Below are positions 35,802 to 47,585 of a DNA stretch of 64,000 bases, in pieces (position 1 is the stretch's first letter; each line of letters begins with the position of its first letter). Made by a program: the position numbers and the translations under genes. The notes beneath the pieces are model-generated. The model did no database searches. It had not been told where the DNA came from and saw nothing but the letters and a program-made list of their open reading frames with translations. This stretch comes from Moniliella sp. 'wahieum' (lineage: Eukaryota > Basidiomycota > Moniliellomycetes > Moniliellales > Moniliellaceae). The DNA is taken from assembly GCA_003971905.1 (NCBI GenBank), contig RSEE01000069.1, positions 1-64,000 on the forward strand, written 5' to 3'.

Positions 35802-37085
35802 CCCGATGAAACTGGGAGTAGGGGTCCTTACAGAGCTTGTTGGAAGTTAGTTACGCAGAACAAAGAAAACTATAGGAGCTCTTCTGCTTGCTATGAAACA
35901 AAAGAGGGTCAGACGATGCATGCGGTACATGCAGGTCAGGACGATAAAGACAAGCCATACCCACCTTCCCCCTTATCTCCCTCCCCCCAGGAGAGCAGGT
36001 TGAAGCGGAAGAGCAACAGGTTTTCACGCTTGGCCCTCCATCGCGGCCCCATGCACGAAAAGCGCCATTGGGGCCTGACGAGGCCCAAGACGCTGTCGTG
36101 GCCGAGAACAGAACGTGGAAACGGTAGCACGAACGCGCATCCTATCCCACCAACCGCGCGTTAGTAGCAAACGTGTCCGACATCGGACCCAAAGAGGCGA
36201 TGAGAAGAACGCTTGGTGGGACTGCACGTCAGAAAGGAGCGAAGCAGCTCGATCCGCTAGCCTTGGCTTCTGTCTGAGCTCGGCTGGCTCTCCCCGGCTC
36301 AAAGGAGTATACGACCCATTAGGGCGTAGAGGAACATATCACCACAGCGTCCGGTCAGTCTGGGTTCGCCTTGCACGCCCATATCCTGGCACGAGCGTTT
36401 ACCGACTCCAAGTAAGCCCGTTTACCGGCTCGCAAAGAGGGAGAGGCCCCCATTCGGTCCACATCTCGGCCGTCTTGTAGACAATGAACCTACGCTGTTG
36501 GCCTGCCTGAGGCTTGACTGGTCGTCCTAATACCAACTCTAACCCTCTTAACATCTCATCATCTATCATCATGTCTAACTATCAGGATATCCTTCTCCGT
36601 CTCATTCTTTTTCCCTTGCATCCTTTACCAACCTTGTGCGATAAGTGGCGACTTCAAGACATCGGTACCCTCTTTCTCTCACCTTCTCAACTGTCTAATT
36701 TATGCCCTCGGAAGATCTCCATGTCCTGGCAGTCGGGATAGCAGATCACTTGGGAGTCCTGGGCTGCTACGTGGGTTTGCTCTCTGTGGTACCGACTGCC
36801 CAAATTCTGACATGCGTGCAGGCATGATGGCTCGGATTAAGAAAGAGCAGAGCGTTGGAACATGCAAGCAGTCAAGCAAGATGAAAATAGGCACCGATTA
36901 AGGAGAAGAGACAGGGTTGGATGTGTATGCAAGAGAGGAAGAGGAGGAGGAGAAGGGAGGGAGAAAATATGAGCGAAGGATGAGATCTGAGAGGGCAGGA
37001 CGGACAAGGAAAGGGTAGAATGCAAGGCTCGTCGCTCGTCCCGGTCGCGATCGGCAAGGTGCAATATAATGTGCACTGCAGAAGA
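35802..37085. other. Intergenic region between convergent genes
   Basis: It lies between the FCP1-like gene (+) and the transporter (-), which converge. No coding segment or RNA gene was recognised. A purine-rich stretch (36925-37015) precedes the transporter stop. Confidence 0.4.
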
Positions 37086-38715
37086 TCAACTGGCCACTTG
37101 CTCAAAGTGAGAGAAGCGGCTGTGCTGGCGGATGCGAGGTCCAAAGTAGTAAAACACAAATGGCAAGGGCAAGGCGAGCATGTTGAGCGCAAAGAGGAAT
37201 AGGGAAGCGCCAATGTCGCCCATGCGATGTACATTTGCACGCCAAACAAGACAAAGCCACAGGCGACCGCACAACGTACCAAGGCATTGCCCGAATGGCG
37301 CTGGCCGTGTAGGTCCGGTAACGTCTCGAGCAAACGTAAACACAGACGTGTAGATTAACACAAACCCAAACCCATACGGTGCCACCAAGATGAGCGGCAC
37401 GATCCAGTGCACGCTATGGAAGAGGGTGAGGGCGTAGAGGAAGAGACCAAGCGGACAGGCAATCGCACCCATCATAGCCGGTAACAACCGTTCTTCCGGA
37501 GGTGGCTTTCCATCGTACTTGGCCTTGGCCCTGCGGCGATAGAGGTGGGCCCAATACGGGATGGTGAACATGGCAATGATCATGCCGACCAAGATACCGA
37601 CAAAGGTCAGACCTGTGCTCCAGGGCTTAAAGCCGCGCTTGGAAAAGACGACGCTCGAGGAGACAAACCACAGGTACAAGACGGACAGGACCAGTGCCGA
37701 CCAAAAGCAGAGAGCAAGGTGCATTGGTTCGTACCACAACAGAAGCGGTACGCGCGAGAGGAAGGTCATGAGCGTACGCGATTTGGACTTGTTGCGTGTT
37801 TCCAAGTCGTACTGTGACTTCCAACGCGGGTCACCCGTCTCTTTGCGCAAGCGTGCGGCGCGGTGCGCAAGAATTCTAGGGTGGTACGTCTCTGGGGAGA
37901 AAAAGTAGAGGATCCACCGAGGAGGAAGGACCAGATAATGTTGGCATAGTAGCTCCAATTCAACTTGCCTGTAGCCGACACGACGAATCCGCTGTAGATG
38001 GGGCCCAGGGCCGGACCACAAAAGGGGGCGGACCCAATGGACAGGCCAATGGGGGCCATCAGATGCATGTTGTCGTACATGTCAGTCACAGTGCCCGCAG
38101 CGATGGACAAAAAGGAGGAGCCAGCCGCGGAAGAGAGGAAGCGAAAGATGAAGAAGACAGCAGGGTTGTTGGCAAATGCGACGGGAAATTGGAGAAGAAA
38201 GAAGACGGCAAAGGAGATGAGGTAGATGGGCCTTCTGCCATAAAATTCGGAAAAGGGACCGAGCAAACAAGGTCCAACCGCAAGGCCAAGAACGTAAAGT
38301 GCTACAGACAGCCGCGAGACCTCGAGACCCACATGAAACTTCTTGGCAATGACTGGGTAGCCACTGGAACAAATTGAGCTCGTTGCCGTGACACAGAGAC
38401 AACAGAGGTAGTTGATGGCGACGATGAGATGTCTTCGATGGCCAAATGTCATGGGGTTTTCCGGGTCGTCCAAAGGTTTTGGCTCACCTGCTTGGCGTCA
38501 TCTTGCGGCCCATGGACGTTCCACGTGACAAACTTGTAGTCGTCTGGCTTTTCGGGGGAAGCATCAGGGTTGGTCGCGAAGGAGGTGGGATCGGGCGAAG
38601 AAAGAGAGGCGGCTTTCGGCGCGGGGAGAGCGGTAGCAGGCGCCTTCTCCACGTCAAGCGGGGTCGCAAGACTTTCAGGTGGTGAGGAACTGTTGGGTGT
38701 GGTGTTGGCCGTCAT
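37086..38715 (-). CDS. Major facilitator superfamily transporter, DHA1 drug/polyamine type
   Basis: A 12-helix proton antiporter of the fungal multidrug/polyamine group. Minus-strand order: a hydrophilic N-terminus from ATG 38715 (MTANTTPNSSSPPESL); DDPENPMTFGHRRHLIVA, the usual entry to helix 1; the loop 2-3 motif GPFSEFYGRRPIYL; RFLSSAAGSSFLSIAAG; the antiporter-type segment LSIGSAPFCGPALGPIYSGF; NWSYYANIIWSFL; a central loop rich in Lys/Arg (RLRKETGDPRWKSQYDLETR); and six further hydrophobic segments such as LALCFWSALVLSVLYLWFV and FGFVLIYTSVFTFA. It ends VFYYFGPRIRQHSRF before the stop at 37086. Frame changes lie near 38470, 37905 and 37320. The substrate cannot be told from sequence. Confidence 0.88.
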
Positions 38716-40532
38716 AAGAATGGAGTCGGCTGGAGGAGGTAGGGGGAGGGGAGGGTGCAGTTAGAGGCAAGTTTTGGCGAAAGGGATAAAGGAAAGATGG
38801 GAGGATGTGGTGGAATAGTAGCGAGGACTGCGGAGGCGCGGGCAGCTATAGAAGAAAGGGTTGCGTCTGTTGGTTGGCCCATAGGGTTTTATACAGCGCA
38901 CTACTCTCCATGGGGTACTTACTATCTATGCTGTGTGGAAGGATGACCGGTGACCGGGCATCACCGAGGCTTTCGGGGGAAAACGGACAGGCGGATACCT
39001 ATGGGTGGATCTGGGGTTGGATGGGCGCACAAGGAGATGGGTGACAATCGAGCTGTTGGTCAGAGCTGGACGCTGGACAGAGCCCACTTGCCGGCAAGCG
39101 GTTGCCGGGTGTTTTGATTTTGCGAGGAACCCCAGGGAACACCTGAGGATCGAGTACCCGTGCGTACTGAGTGCACGGATGGCTGTGTCGGCGTCTGATC
39201 GATGATGCGTGCATGGTGGAAACGAGCACCTTGCGACGAGGGAGATGTGCAAGGGCAGGATTGTGCGCTGACATTCAATGGGTATTTCAACGCATGGACA
39301 GGTCATCGCCGCGGGGGAAGGGGCGGGGGGAGACTGGGAGGGCGGCGTGGGCGAACTGCTGTGTGAGTGAACGGGCGAGGCGAGGCAGGAACGGAAGGCA
39401 AAGTGAACTGGAGCCGACGGCCAAGCTGAGACGGGGGGGCAGCAAGTGCGCCAACTATTGGACGGCTGCTGTCCTATGTATACTCCAACGCGCACTTGTT
39501 CGATCATGCACTGGCTCATGGATCATGCACATGGACCAGGCCCCAGATCAGGCTCGATCAGGCCACAGGTCGGGAGTAGCAGGCGGAGGTACTGCCGCTC
39601 CAGGCTGCTCCCAATACAGACAGGATAGTGGACTGCACTAAGTACTAAGTACAAGCACCAAGTCCTGCCGGCTAAACCCAGCCCAGAACAATCGCCGTGG
39701 CTTGGCTCCTGCCACATCGCCGACAAAACCGAAGCGTGAGGATCCTTGTGTTGCCGGCGGGCGCGGGGCCCCGCTATGACATGGGCTACCTGCCGCCTGC
39801 CATTAGCATTAGCCACGCCACCGTCACCACTCACGTCGAACCACCTGCGAACTCACCGACTGCCCATCGCCTGCGACATGTTGGCCCAGCACGCGGCCAG
39901 TGTGGGCAGCGCACGTGAGATCGATGGGAGCTGGCGGACATACCGGGGGTAAGTGCTATGGGCTACTGGGGCCTGGGGGTTCTCTGTTGGTACGTTGCTA
40001 TTATGCCCCCAAAGTTTCAAGGTCACGTGCCAAGGTGTCAGGCTCCCGCCGCTGGAAGAGATCCATCATCGATGAGTATCATCTTTCCTCTCACATCTCC
40101 CTGCATGTCCCTCACGCAATTCAAGAACCAGCGGAGGACAATTCAGAACTACCCCGTCCAAAACTTCATATCCCAAGTGTCAAGTCGCAAGGTCAAGGAT
40201 ATAGTTTATTCTTCCTTTCGACCAACATTCATACCATGCCGACCTCGCATCTCGCTGGGGTGACGAGACCGTGTGGACCAAGAGCCAAATAGATTCCAAC
40301 GCTACGAATCGCCATGACGTGGATCGAGCAGACCCAAGTCCATATGCATTTTGGGGAGGAGGCATCGAGAAGGACAGCCCTCCTCGTGAAACCAAAAGGG
40401 GGCACAGCAGCGTACCAAGTGGGCAACCAAAAGACTGCACGAGAGCGAATCGTCTGTGACCGGTCGGTCCAAATGGGCCCAAATAAGCCCACCCAATGAG
40501 TCGCGGCCGGTACAATAGTCCTGTGCGCTTGC
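38716..40532. other. Intergenic region without a recognisable gene
   Basis: A minus-strand frame of 197 codons (38926-39519) is Ser/Pro/Cys/His-rich and resembles no family; I regard it as chance. Nothing else coding, no tRNA and no transposon ends were found. It should include the upstream region of the MFS gene and the 3' end of the uS11 gene. Confidence 0.4.
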
Positions 40533-40975
40533 TCACAGACGACGACCGCGGCGACCGCCCTTCCTGCGGGTCGAGTCGTGGGGACGGGGGTCACGTCCTC
40601 AATGCGCCAATGCGCATGCCCGAGCGGGCGAGCGCACGAAGGGCCGACTGGCACCAGGGCCAGGGGACTTGGTGCCCGTGCCACCGGTAGCACGGAGCTT
40701 AATGTGCAGAGCGGTGATGCCCACTTCCTTGCAACCGCGCCGCGACGTCCTGAGCAGCCAACATGGCCGCATACGGCGACGACTCGTCGCGGTCCGCCTT
40801 GACCTTCATGCCTCCCGTCACGCGGCTGATGGTTTCCTTGCCCGACAAGTCAGTGACGTGGATGAACGAGTCGTTGTACGAGGCAAAGATGTGGGCCGTG
40901 CCAAACACCAATTCCCCATCGCCCACTTGCGGGCGAGGGCCACAGCGGGGGCAGCAGTGCGAGTCTTGGGGGCAT
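40533..40975 (-). CDS. RPS14: 40S ribosomal protein uS11 (Rps14)
   Basis: Small-subunit protein on the head/platform, essential for 18S rRNA maturation. Minus-strand reading: start ATG at 40975 with one G missing straight after it (giving [13 protein letters not shown]), then another one-base loss, [67 protein letters not shown], then frame changes through [13 protein letters not shown], the [10 protein letters not shown] segment and the C-terminal GGRRGRRL with TGA at 40533-40535. The span of 443 bases plus the missing bases matches the normal 150 residues. A GTAGGT donor near 41263 and a TTGCAG acceptor just before the start suggest an intron in the 5' untranslated region. Confidence 0.95.
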
Positions 40976-41477
40976 TTTGTAACTGCAACCAACCATCCTG
41001 GGTTAGTCACCATAATCAAAACGGAAAAATGGCTCCAAGGCAACCGGACAACTGGGGGAGAGGAGGAGGCAAGGGGAAGAACCGAGTCCTGTCCATCGAC
41101 CGCCATTGGACAGGCATGCGGGACTACGCGACCCCATCCCCATTCGTCCAAGATGGGGGGAGGGGGGGGGGGGGCACCGAACAAACATGCACAACTCTCC
41201 TCGTCCGCTCCGAGCTGCTTAACCCGAGGCCAAGGGGGGGGGGGATCGAGCGGGGACCTACCTTGAATCGGACGATACCGTGTGGATGGGTGAAGAACGT
41301 GAAGGCGCGGCAATCGCGTGCACTGCTTCCTGCCATCCTTGCCATCTGTTGGGCTGCGGCGGCAGAGCGGATGGGTTTTATTAGGGTTGTCCGCCGCAGT
41401 GATACAAAAGTAGGGTTGCCGAATGGCTGGGCAAAAGAGAATGGATGGTGGATGATCGAGATGATCGATGATGTAAG

Positions 41478-41506
41478 TTTCAACGTTCAACGTTCAACGT
41501 TCAACG
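41478..41506. repeat. TTCAACG heptamer array, three to four copies
   Basis: Perfect tandem CAACGTT units between the uS11 gene and tRNA-Ala, matching the arrays at 33366 and, inverted, 35763. Confidence 0.85.
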
Positions 41507-41570
41507 CCAGCGCCGGCGAAACTGGTGCGTGAGGGGGGGGACAACCAAACTGGCGATCAACCCAAAAAAT

Positions 41571-41659
41571 TGGACGGCGAGGGGTTTGAACCCCCGGCCT
41601 TCTACAATGGAATCCACAGCAGATGCAAAGCAGACGCTCTACCACTGAGCTAGCCGCCC
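41571..41659 (-). tRNA. tRNA-Ala (anticodon UGC) with a 17-base intron
   Basis: The acceptor stem pairs GGGCGGC with GCCGTCC (one G-U), with A73 as discriminator. The D arm is GCTC-AGTGGTA-GAGC. The anticodon stem TCTGC pairs with GTAGA, and the loop is TT-TGC-A, an intron of 17 bases, then T38. The T stem GGGGG pairs with CCCTC (one G-U) around loop TTCAAAC. All arms form only when the intron after position 37, the canonical nuclear site, is removed. It sits between uS11 (-) and Sfi1 (+). Confidence 0.93.
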
Positions 41660-41844
41660 TCGGTGATGTGGCCGTAACATAGCCCACTCATAGTCAGCGC
41701 CTCCCATCGACCAGCTCGCTGCCCCCACGCGCGTTGGCTTCGCCCAGTCGAGTGCCACAGCAAGCGACGCGTTGCGGCGACCACACCACCTGCCTGCGAT
41801 CTCCTCCCGACACACATCTGTTCGCGTCGCATTGCACCGCCAGG

Positions 41845-44800
41845 ATGCGTGGCTGGAACGCGCCTGGCCGTCCCTCTTTCCTCCGCCCCAGTGCGCAGCC
41901 CAGCAGCAGCCCGCTGGATGCGCCCGACGCCTCCTCCGCCTCCCACGCTGCCTCGCGCTCCCAGTCGACCGCCGTGCTGCCCAGCGTCGCCGTCGACCGC
42001 GCTGCTTTGCGCGCATCACTCCCGACCAGATCCACTTCTTGACCAGTGCATCGCACGTCTCCCCGCCCACGCCGTCGAGCTGCCCGCGATGAAGCAGGCG
42101 TATGCGCTCCAGTGCGCCTCTCCCCCATTGGCAGAGACGAGGACGCGGCGCTCTGGGACATCATGCTCCGCCTCTTTGGCGTCCGCGGTGCCTGGGCTGC
42201 CAAGTGGGCCGCTGTCCGTTTATCCCTCGGCCTCGACGGATCGGACGATGATCTGTCCTCTTCCGATGGCGGCTACGACCAGGACCAGGACCCGGCCGCG
42301 TCCACCTCCGCCCTAGCGGCAGCAGCTCCACCTCAGTCCGGACCTCCCGTCCTGCCCCGCACAGTCCAGCCTCGCCGCGCACGCCACGCAGCAGCACGCT
42401 GCGTTCCTTCTTTCCCCTCAGCAGGGGCACGAGCGCTGCGGCCGCTGGACCGGTACCCCCGCCCCGCCCACACTCACGCGAAGCCAACCGCGAACGACAT
42501 TACCAGCCGACGAGGCGCACTGTCTGCGTCGGAAGAGTCCGAGGGTCAGCCTCCTCCTCGGACCGCACCACCCTTGACCTCCCCTCGGCGTGGGAGGTTC
42601 CTTCGGACGGGGAAGTTTCCCGCCAAGCTACGCCGGTTGCTGCTACCCACGTGCATTTTGCCCATACCTCAACGCCGATCGGTGCTGCTCGAAACGCCCC
42701 CTGTGGTGCTTCTCATTCCCGCGTTTCCCCTCCCTCACTCTCCTTGTCCTTCCGCCACGGCCATCTCAGCGGTTCTACTACCCTTCCCCTCCCGCCGCGC
42801 GAGGTACCGACCGACTTGCCGCCCCACTTTCCCAAACCTCTTTTGCGCAGGCTTCTTCCCTCGCTTCCTTTGCACCTCTTTCCTCCGAAAAGGGCGGATG
42901 GAGAGAACGCGTACGCCAGCGACGTGCCGACAAGGAGGTGCGTCACCTTCCCCTTCTCCCTCTGGGACGGGGGTGCGGACGGGGGGGGAACAGGGACAGG
43001 GACAGGGACAGGGACAGGGTCATCAACGTCCTTACCAGTGGGACCGTACCCGTATGTCCCTCAAGCGCGCCCGTCCATACCGACTGTCCTGCCGGGTTCT
43101 CCCTCTCGATCCGACCGAAGCGGGCAGCCCGCGCGGCCTCGTACGACCCCCCGCGCTGCGCCACCGGGCAAGTAGGCGCGCACTACTCGAGTGTACTTGC
43201 TGCTTCGCGGCAAGAGCGACGGGCGCAACAGGCTGCCTCCTCGGCTCGTCTTGAGCTCGAGCAAGAGGAGCAGGAGCAAGTGCTATATGCGAAGCGGAGA
43301 CAGTGGATCGTCAACGGCTGTTGACGTTGGCATGGGCTCTGTGGACGGCGCGGCTGCATACGCACCGCCAACGTCTTCTGCGTGTGGCCCACGTAGAGGA
43401 CCTGCGTCTGATACGCACCTACTTGCAGCGCTGGCGCGCACAGTACGGCCGTCGCACAGCTTTCTTCCTCGGCCCTGCGTTGGGACCACATGCGTCCGCT
43501 GCGGGGTGCATGGCGCACTTGGCTCACTAGGCTTCGTACGCGACGTCAGTGGGCGCGCGATGCACGTTCTCGGCTACTTCGTGCCGCCTCGTCAACCGTG
43601 TCGGAGCAACATGCGGCGAGACTGGTACAGAACACGTACCGCCACTGGCGACACACGTTCCTTTCCTCGCGTGCCAAGCGGTTCCGCGATGCGCATCTAC
43701 TTGGGGGCCGTGGCTCTATGGCGCCTCAATACGGTCCAGCGCAGCACTTCCCAGACCTTGATCGCTGAGGCGGATAAAATGTGGCGCAACGGCGTACTGC
43801 TACGAGCGTTTGACGCGTGGTACACGGCCGCGGCGTTGCGTCCGCTTGAAATCCATGTTCGGGACCAACACCAGCACTCTCTTCTCCGCGCAACATGGGA
43901 GCGATGGCGAACCAACGCGTATGTGCTCTCCCCCTCCCCACCTCGTCCCTTCTTGCCCTCTGTACCTGTGAACTAAGCAAACTGACCCCGCGCGCCGTGT
44001 TATGAAGGAGATTGGCTACGCTGGAACACATGTGGGTGCCACTACGATTGCAATCCTGGGCTCTGCAGCGGTGGAAAGATGCGCTGGGGAGGGTACGTGA
44101 GCGGCGCAAGCTTCTGCTCAAAGCGATCGGCGACGCGCACGTCAAGTCGTCTCGAACGTTATGGTACGGTGGCGAAAACGTTTGGCCGATGTGCGTGGTC
44201 TGGCGCAGCGCCTGCCCGAAGCACAGGCCAAGCGCGACAGACGCCTGTTGCAGCATGCCCTGCACACGTGGCGCTCGCAGTACCGAACGGGGTTGTACGA
44301 GCAAACGTTGGAGGGACGAATGCAAGCCAAGGTGCTACAAGCGTGGCGAGACCGTTTGCACGCCAAGCAAGCGCACGATGAGCAACGCGTCCAGTTTCTT
44401 TCGCCAACGGTCCCAGGCCGTCCTGGCCCACTTCCTAGCCCGTTGGCGCGGCCGACTACGTCGTATCCAGGCAGAAGCCCAGGCTGTCCGACTGGAAGAA
44501 GAGCACGGGTTGATGCGGCAGGTGCTACAACAGTGGCGTTTGCGTTTGCGTTTGCATAAGCAATGGACCAAGAGTGCCGAACGAATTGACCGTATCCTAC
44601 TCGTGCGCACGATGCTACGACGGTGGCAGACTCGTCTTCGCGAGGTGCGTATGGAGGGGTTTTGACCCAGTGCGGCGCACGGAGGTTACGGCGCACGTTT
44701 GCAGCGTGGAAGGGTAAGACGACGATGCGACTGTACCACCGTGCGGTTGTTCAGTACCTCGAGTTGAAGCGGGACGAAAATACGATGCGGCAAGCGCTCC

Positions 44801-45538
44801 TGGGCTGGGTGGAGCGCAGTGTGGCAGTGCGTGGGCTGGGTTGGATGCCAAGGAAGGGTACGAGGAGCAGTTGATGAAGCGTGCGTGGGGTGTTGGCGCA
44901 CGCAGTTCGCGTTGCACCAACGACGTCAGGCGCTGCTGCGCGTGCTGGAACAGACGCGCAACAAGCGCCTGCTGCGTCGTGCCTTGGCTACGTGGGTGGA
45001 ACGAGCGATCGAGCAACAAACGTGCAAGCAACTTCGTGCGCAGCAAGACCAGCGCCTACTCGCCCGAACAATGGAGCACTGGTACGACCAAGCGCGAGAG
45101 GCGTCGTTGCGGGAGGTGGAGTACGAGGTGTTACTGCGCCACGGCCGTGGGGTACTAGGATCGACGTGGGCGGTATGGCAAGCACAGGTGCCTGCCGTGG
45201 AAGCGATCCGGATGTGGCATGAGCGGGTGGTAGCCACGGCGTTCGAGCGGTGGCAGGAGCAGCTACCGCTTGCGCGCGCGCGTAACCAAGCGCTCGACTG
45301 GGACCGGACCAGGTTGGTGGGCGACAGTTTCGATATTTGGCGGCACCGCGCCAAACAACGCGCTACGTTCCGTGCTGCCGCACGGTTTGGCGGTAGCTCG
45401 GCGCTGCGCTTGCGTACCCTCTCGGCGCGCATGCGTCCCCCTTCCTCGCGATTCGTCAAGGTGCGCCGTGAAGAGGCGCCTGAGGCGCCGCTGCTCCATG
45501 GCCCCTCGTTGTTGGGTAGGCGGCGCGGACGTAGGTGA
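41845..45538 (+). CDS. Sfi1-like spindle pole body protein with centrin-binding repeats
   Basis: Sfi1 is the long helical rod that binds centrin (Cdc31) at the half-bridge of the spindle pole body and is needed for its duplication. From about 42895 to 45400 the sequence carries some 18 repeats with the family's hydrophobic-Trp core spaced 30-40 residues apart. Examples are LQRWRAQY, AWRTWLTRL, YRHWRHTF, AFDAWYTA, WERWRTN, ALQRWKDAL, LHTWRSQY, LQAWRDRL, LARWRGRL, LQQWRLRL, LRRWQTRL, ALATWVERA, MEHWYDQA, AFERWQEQL and SFDIWRHRA. The N-terminal 350 residues are Ser/Pro-rich and contain WDIMLRLFGVRGAW. An intron opens with GTATGT at about 43919. Frame changes are numerous. The stop is TGA at 45536. 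The start at 41845 is the first ATG followed by plausible coding and is uncertain. Confidence 0.85.
42983..43020. repeat. Hexanucleotide array GGGACA inside the Sfi1 gene
   Basis: Five to six perfect six-base units; in the likely frame they give alternating Gly-Thr or Gln-Gly residues in the Ser/Pro-rich part. Confidence 0.85.
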
Positions 45539-46043
45539 GTGCTCGGCACCCCGGCGGGGCAGACAGAGGCAGTCCCGTCCGTCTAAGCCCACCACGCAAG
45601 TGGGGAAGAGAGGAGGAAGAGCGGACGTTGCCTTCCATTGCATTGCTTGTTTGCTCGTGCTGAGATCGAGTTGGGCCATAGCTACCTATGTGGACAAAAA
45701 GGATAGCTGCGATAGTCATCATTCGTTGTACTACAAGTGCATTGCTCAAAGCTTCCATGTCTGCCACGCCCGTCCCACCTCATTCGGACCCACTCTCGGT
45801 ACATCCGGCTGGAACCCCCATGGAAGGAACCCGACGTTCCCGGCCAGTCAGCGACGCGGTCAGCATCCCTACTTGGGTGCGCGTCAGCTCCCGCCCCTCC
45901 CCGCAGCTTTCTCTCTCTGTCCTCCTACCGCAGGGAAAGCGAACCTGGAGAGGAGGGGGTGATGATGGCGTTTTCGTTTGTCCTGTCTGCGCCTCGAGTG
46001 AACCACCGATTCAGTGTATTTTTTAGTAATTAACCCAAAGAGC
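45539..46043. other. Intergenic between convergent Sfi1 and Luc7 genes
   Basis: Probable overlapping 3' untranslated regions. No gene recognised. Confidence 0.45.
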
Positions 46044-47360
46044 CTAGTCGTAGTTCAATTGGCGCCGACGCGGGGGTTCGTACCCCGGCGAGCGGGAGCG
46101 TTTGCGGTAGCCGCGATGGTCCGAACGATAATCCGAGCGGTAATCCCGCTCTCGCGTCTCGCGTCGATCGCGGGAATATTCCCGATCGTAGCTCTCGCCC
46201 GCGCCATAATGCAAAGGTTGTTCGTACTCGGGCGGAGGACGGGACGAGGGTAACGAGGAGGATAGCCTCCTCCTCGGTCCCATCCTCGGTCGCGTTCACG
46301 TTCGCGTTCGCGCTCGCGCTCGCGGTCACCGCGATCGCGAGGAGGGTAGCTGCTTGTAGAGTCGGGGCGACTGGGTCGGTCGTAAGGTCTCGAGCTTCGT
46401 TCGGGTGCGCCGGCGGGAGGAGGTGCGACGGGCCGTGGGGTCGGTTCGATGGGAGGCAAAGGATCGTTTTTAAACTCTTTGATGAGTTCGCGGAGTTTGT
46501 GGTACCCCATGTGCATCTTTCCCGAAAAGTGGTCGGCCAAACGCCGGTCCGAATCCAAGACGGAGAGGTAGGCACCACACACATCGCATACTTGAAGTTT
46601 TTGCAGACCGCTCGACCCGGCGCTGGCAGACATCTTGTGGAGTTCGGCCTGACGTTCAGCCAACTCCTCCTTGAGTGCGTCGGCCTTGGTCAGCTCACTC
46701 AAACTCTCTTCGACCATGCCTGATTCACCCAGACGCTCCACCTCTTGCATCGAGGCGGCATGGGCCTGTTCCAGCTCCTTGACTTCCAGCGTCAGCGCCG
46801 CGAGCTTCTGGCTCTCCTCGGGCGTCACGTCGAGTCGACGTCGGTTGGCAGCAATCTTACGATCGACGTCGGCCATAAAATGAGAAATGTTGCGGCGGTA
46901 CTCGGCCTCAATGGCGGGGTAGCGCTGGCCACTAGCCACGGCCGCCTTGTACTCCTCTTGCAGTCGCGGCGAATGGGACTTGGGACAGGGACCAAGATCG
47001 GCTTTCTGCATGCAGCGCGGACAGTTCCAGTGGGTCAGTATCATCGGCACGGTCAACACAGGGGAGTGGGCCCTGCCCCCGTCGGGAGGCCAGGCAGGGA
47101 GGGGGGGACGCACGGTGTTGGAGAAGAAGTCGTGTGGGCATGCGCCACACAAGAAGTTGCGGCAGACCTGGTCGTCGGTGAACTTGAGTTCGACGGTGGC
47201 GGTGCCGAGGGCTGGGAGGGGAGACGCAGAGGTCAGCAGCAGTCAATCGCACGGCGGTTCGCAGGGAAGAACGTACCCTCGGGCCCATCAGACGCTCGAG
47301 CGCCATGCGCTGGATCTCCGCCTTGCGACCCATGGTGGTGGTGGTGGGGTTCTTAGCCAT
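46044..47360 (-). CDS. LUC7: U1 snRNP protein Luc7
   Basis: Part of the U1 snRNP that helps choose 5' splice sites. Minus strand: ATG at 47360 (or the inner ATG at 47333), GRKAEIQRMALERLMG, an intron 47212-47276, VELKFTDDQVCRNFLCGACPHDFFSNT (first CCCH-type finger), an intron 47006-47113, then KADLGPCPKSHS completing the finger. A long coiled coil follows (46930-46640; VKELEQAHAASMQEVERL). The second finger block is VCDVCGAYLSVLDSDRRLAD with HFSGKMHMGY. The tail is RS/RE/RD-rich and ends NYD at TAG 46044-46046. It is nearly intact, with one frame change near 46280. Its start is only about 225 bases from that of the divergent ILV6 gene, implying a shared promoter. Confidence 0.95.
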
Positions 47361-47585
47361 TTCTGGGCTGCATGCCCAGGACGGGACGGGCGGCGCTTAC
47401 CTAACCCAGGATCAAACTTTCAGGCCCAGCCGTCGGGGCGACCAGCGATTCCGCCTGGGCGAGGAGCGCGTGCATTCCGCCGGTCTTCTCCGCTCAGCCG
47501 CCGTCTTCTCCGCGCGAAGCAGCGTCGTGGCAGCCGCTCGACGCCCCTCTCGCGCTCCTCGGCCACCGCCACCGCCACGCCTCCG
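47361..47585. promoter_or_regulatory. Short divergent promoter between LUC7 and ILV6
   Basis: The two start codons face away from each other about 225 bases apart, so both 5' leaders and promoters must lie here. I see no clear TATA box. This is an inference from gene layout. Confidence 0.5.

Noticed and set aside
38926..39519. 197-codon minus-strand open frame
   Set aside because: No domain, no splice signals, Ser/Pro/Cys-rich composition typical of antisense GC-rich DNA, and no continuation in other frames.
41274..41358. Short minus frame [15 protein letters not shown] ahead of an intron, as a first exon of uS11
   Set aside because: The conserved uS11 N-terminus begins at ATG 40975 once a single missing G is allowed for; the upstream exon is better read as 5' untranslated.
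46044..46095. GGGGGTTCGTACCCC, another T-arm-like hairpin
   Set aside because: It lies in the coding tail of LUC7 on the opposite strand and has no other tRNA arms.
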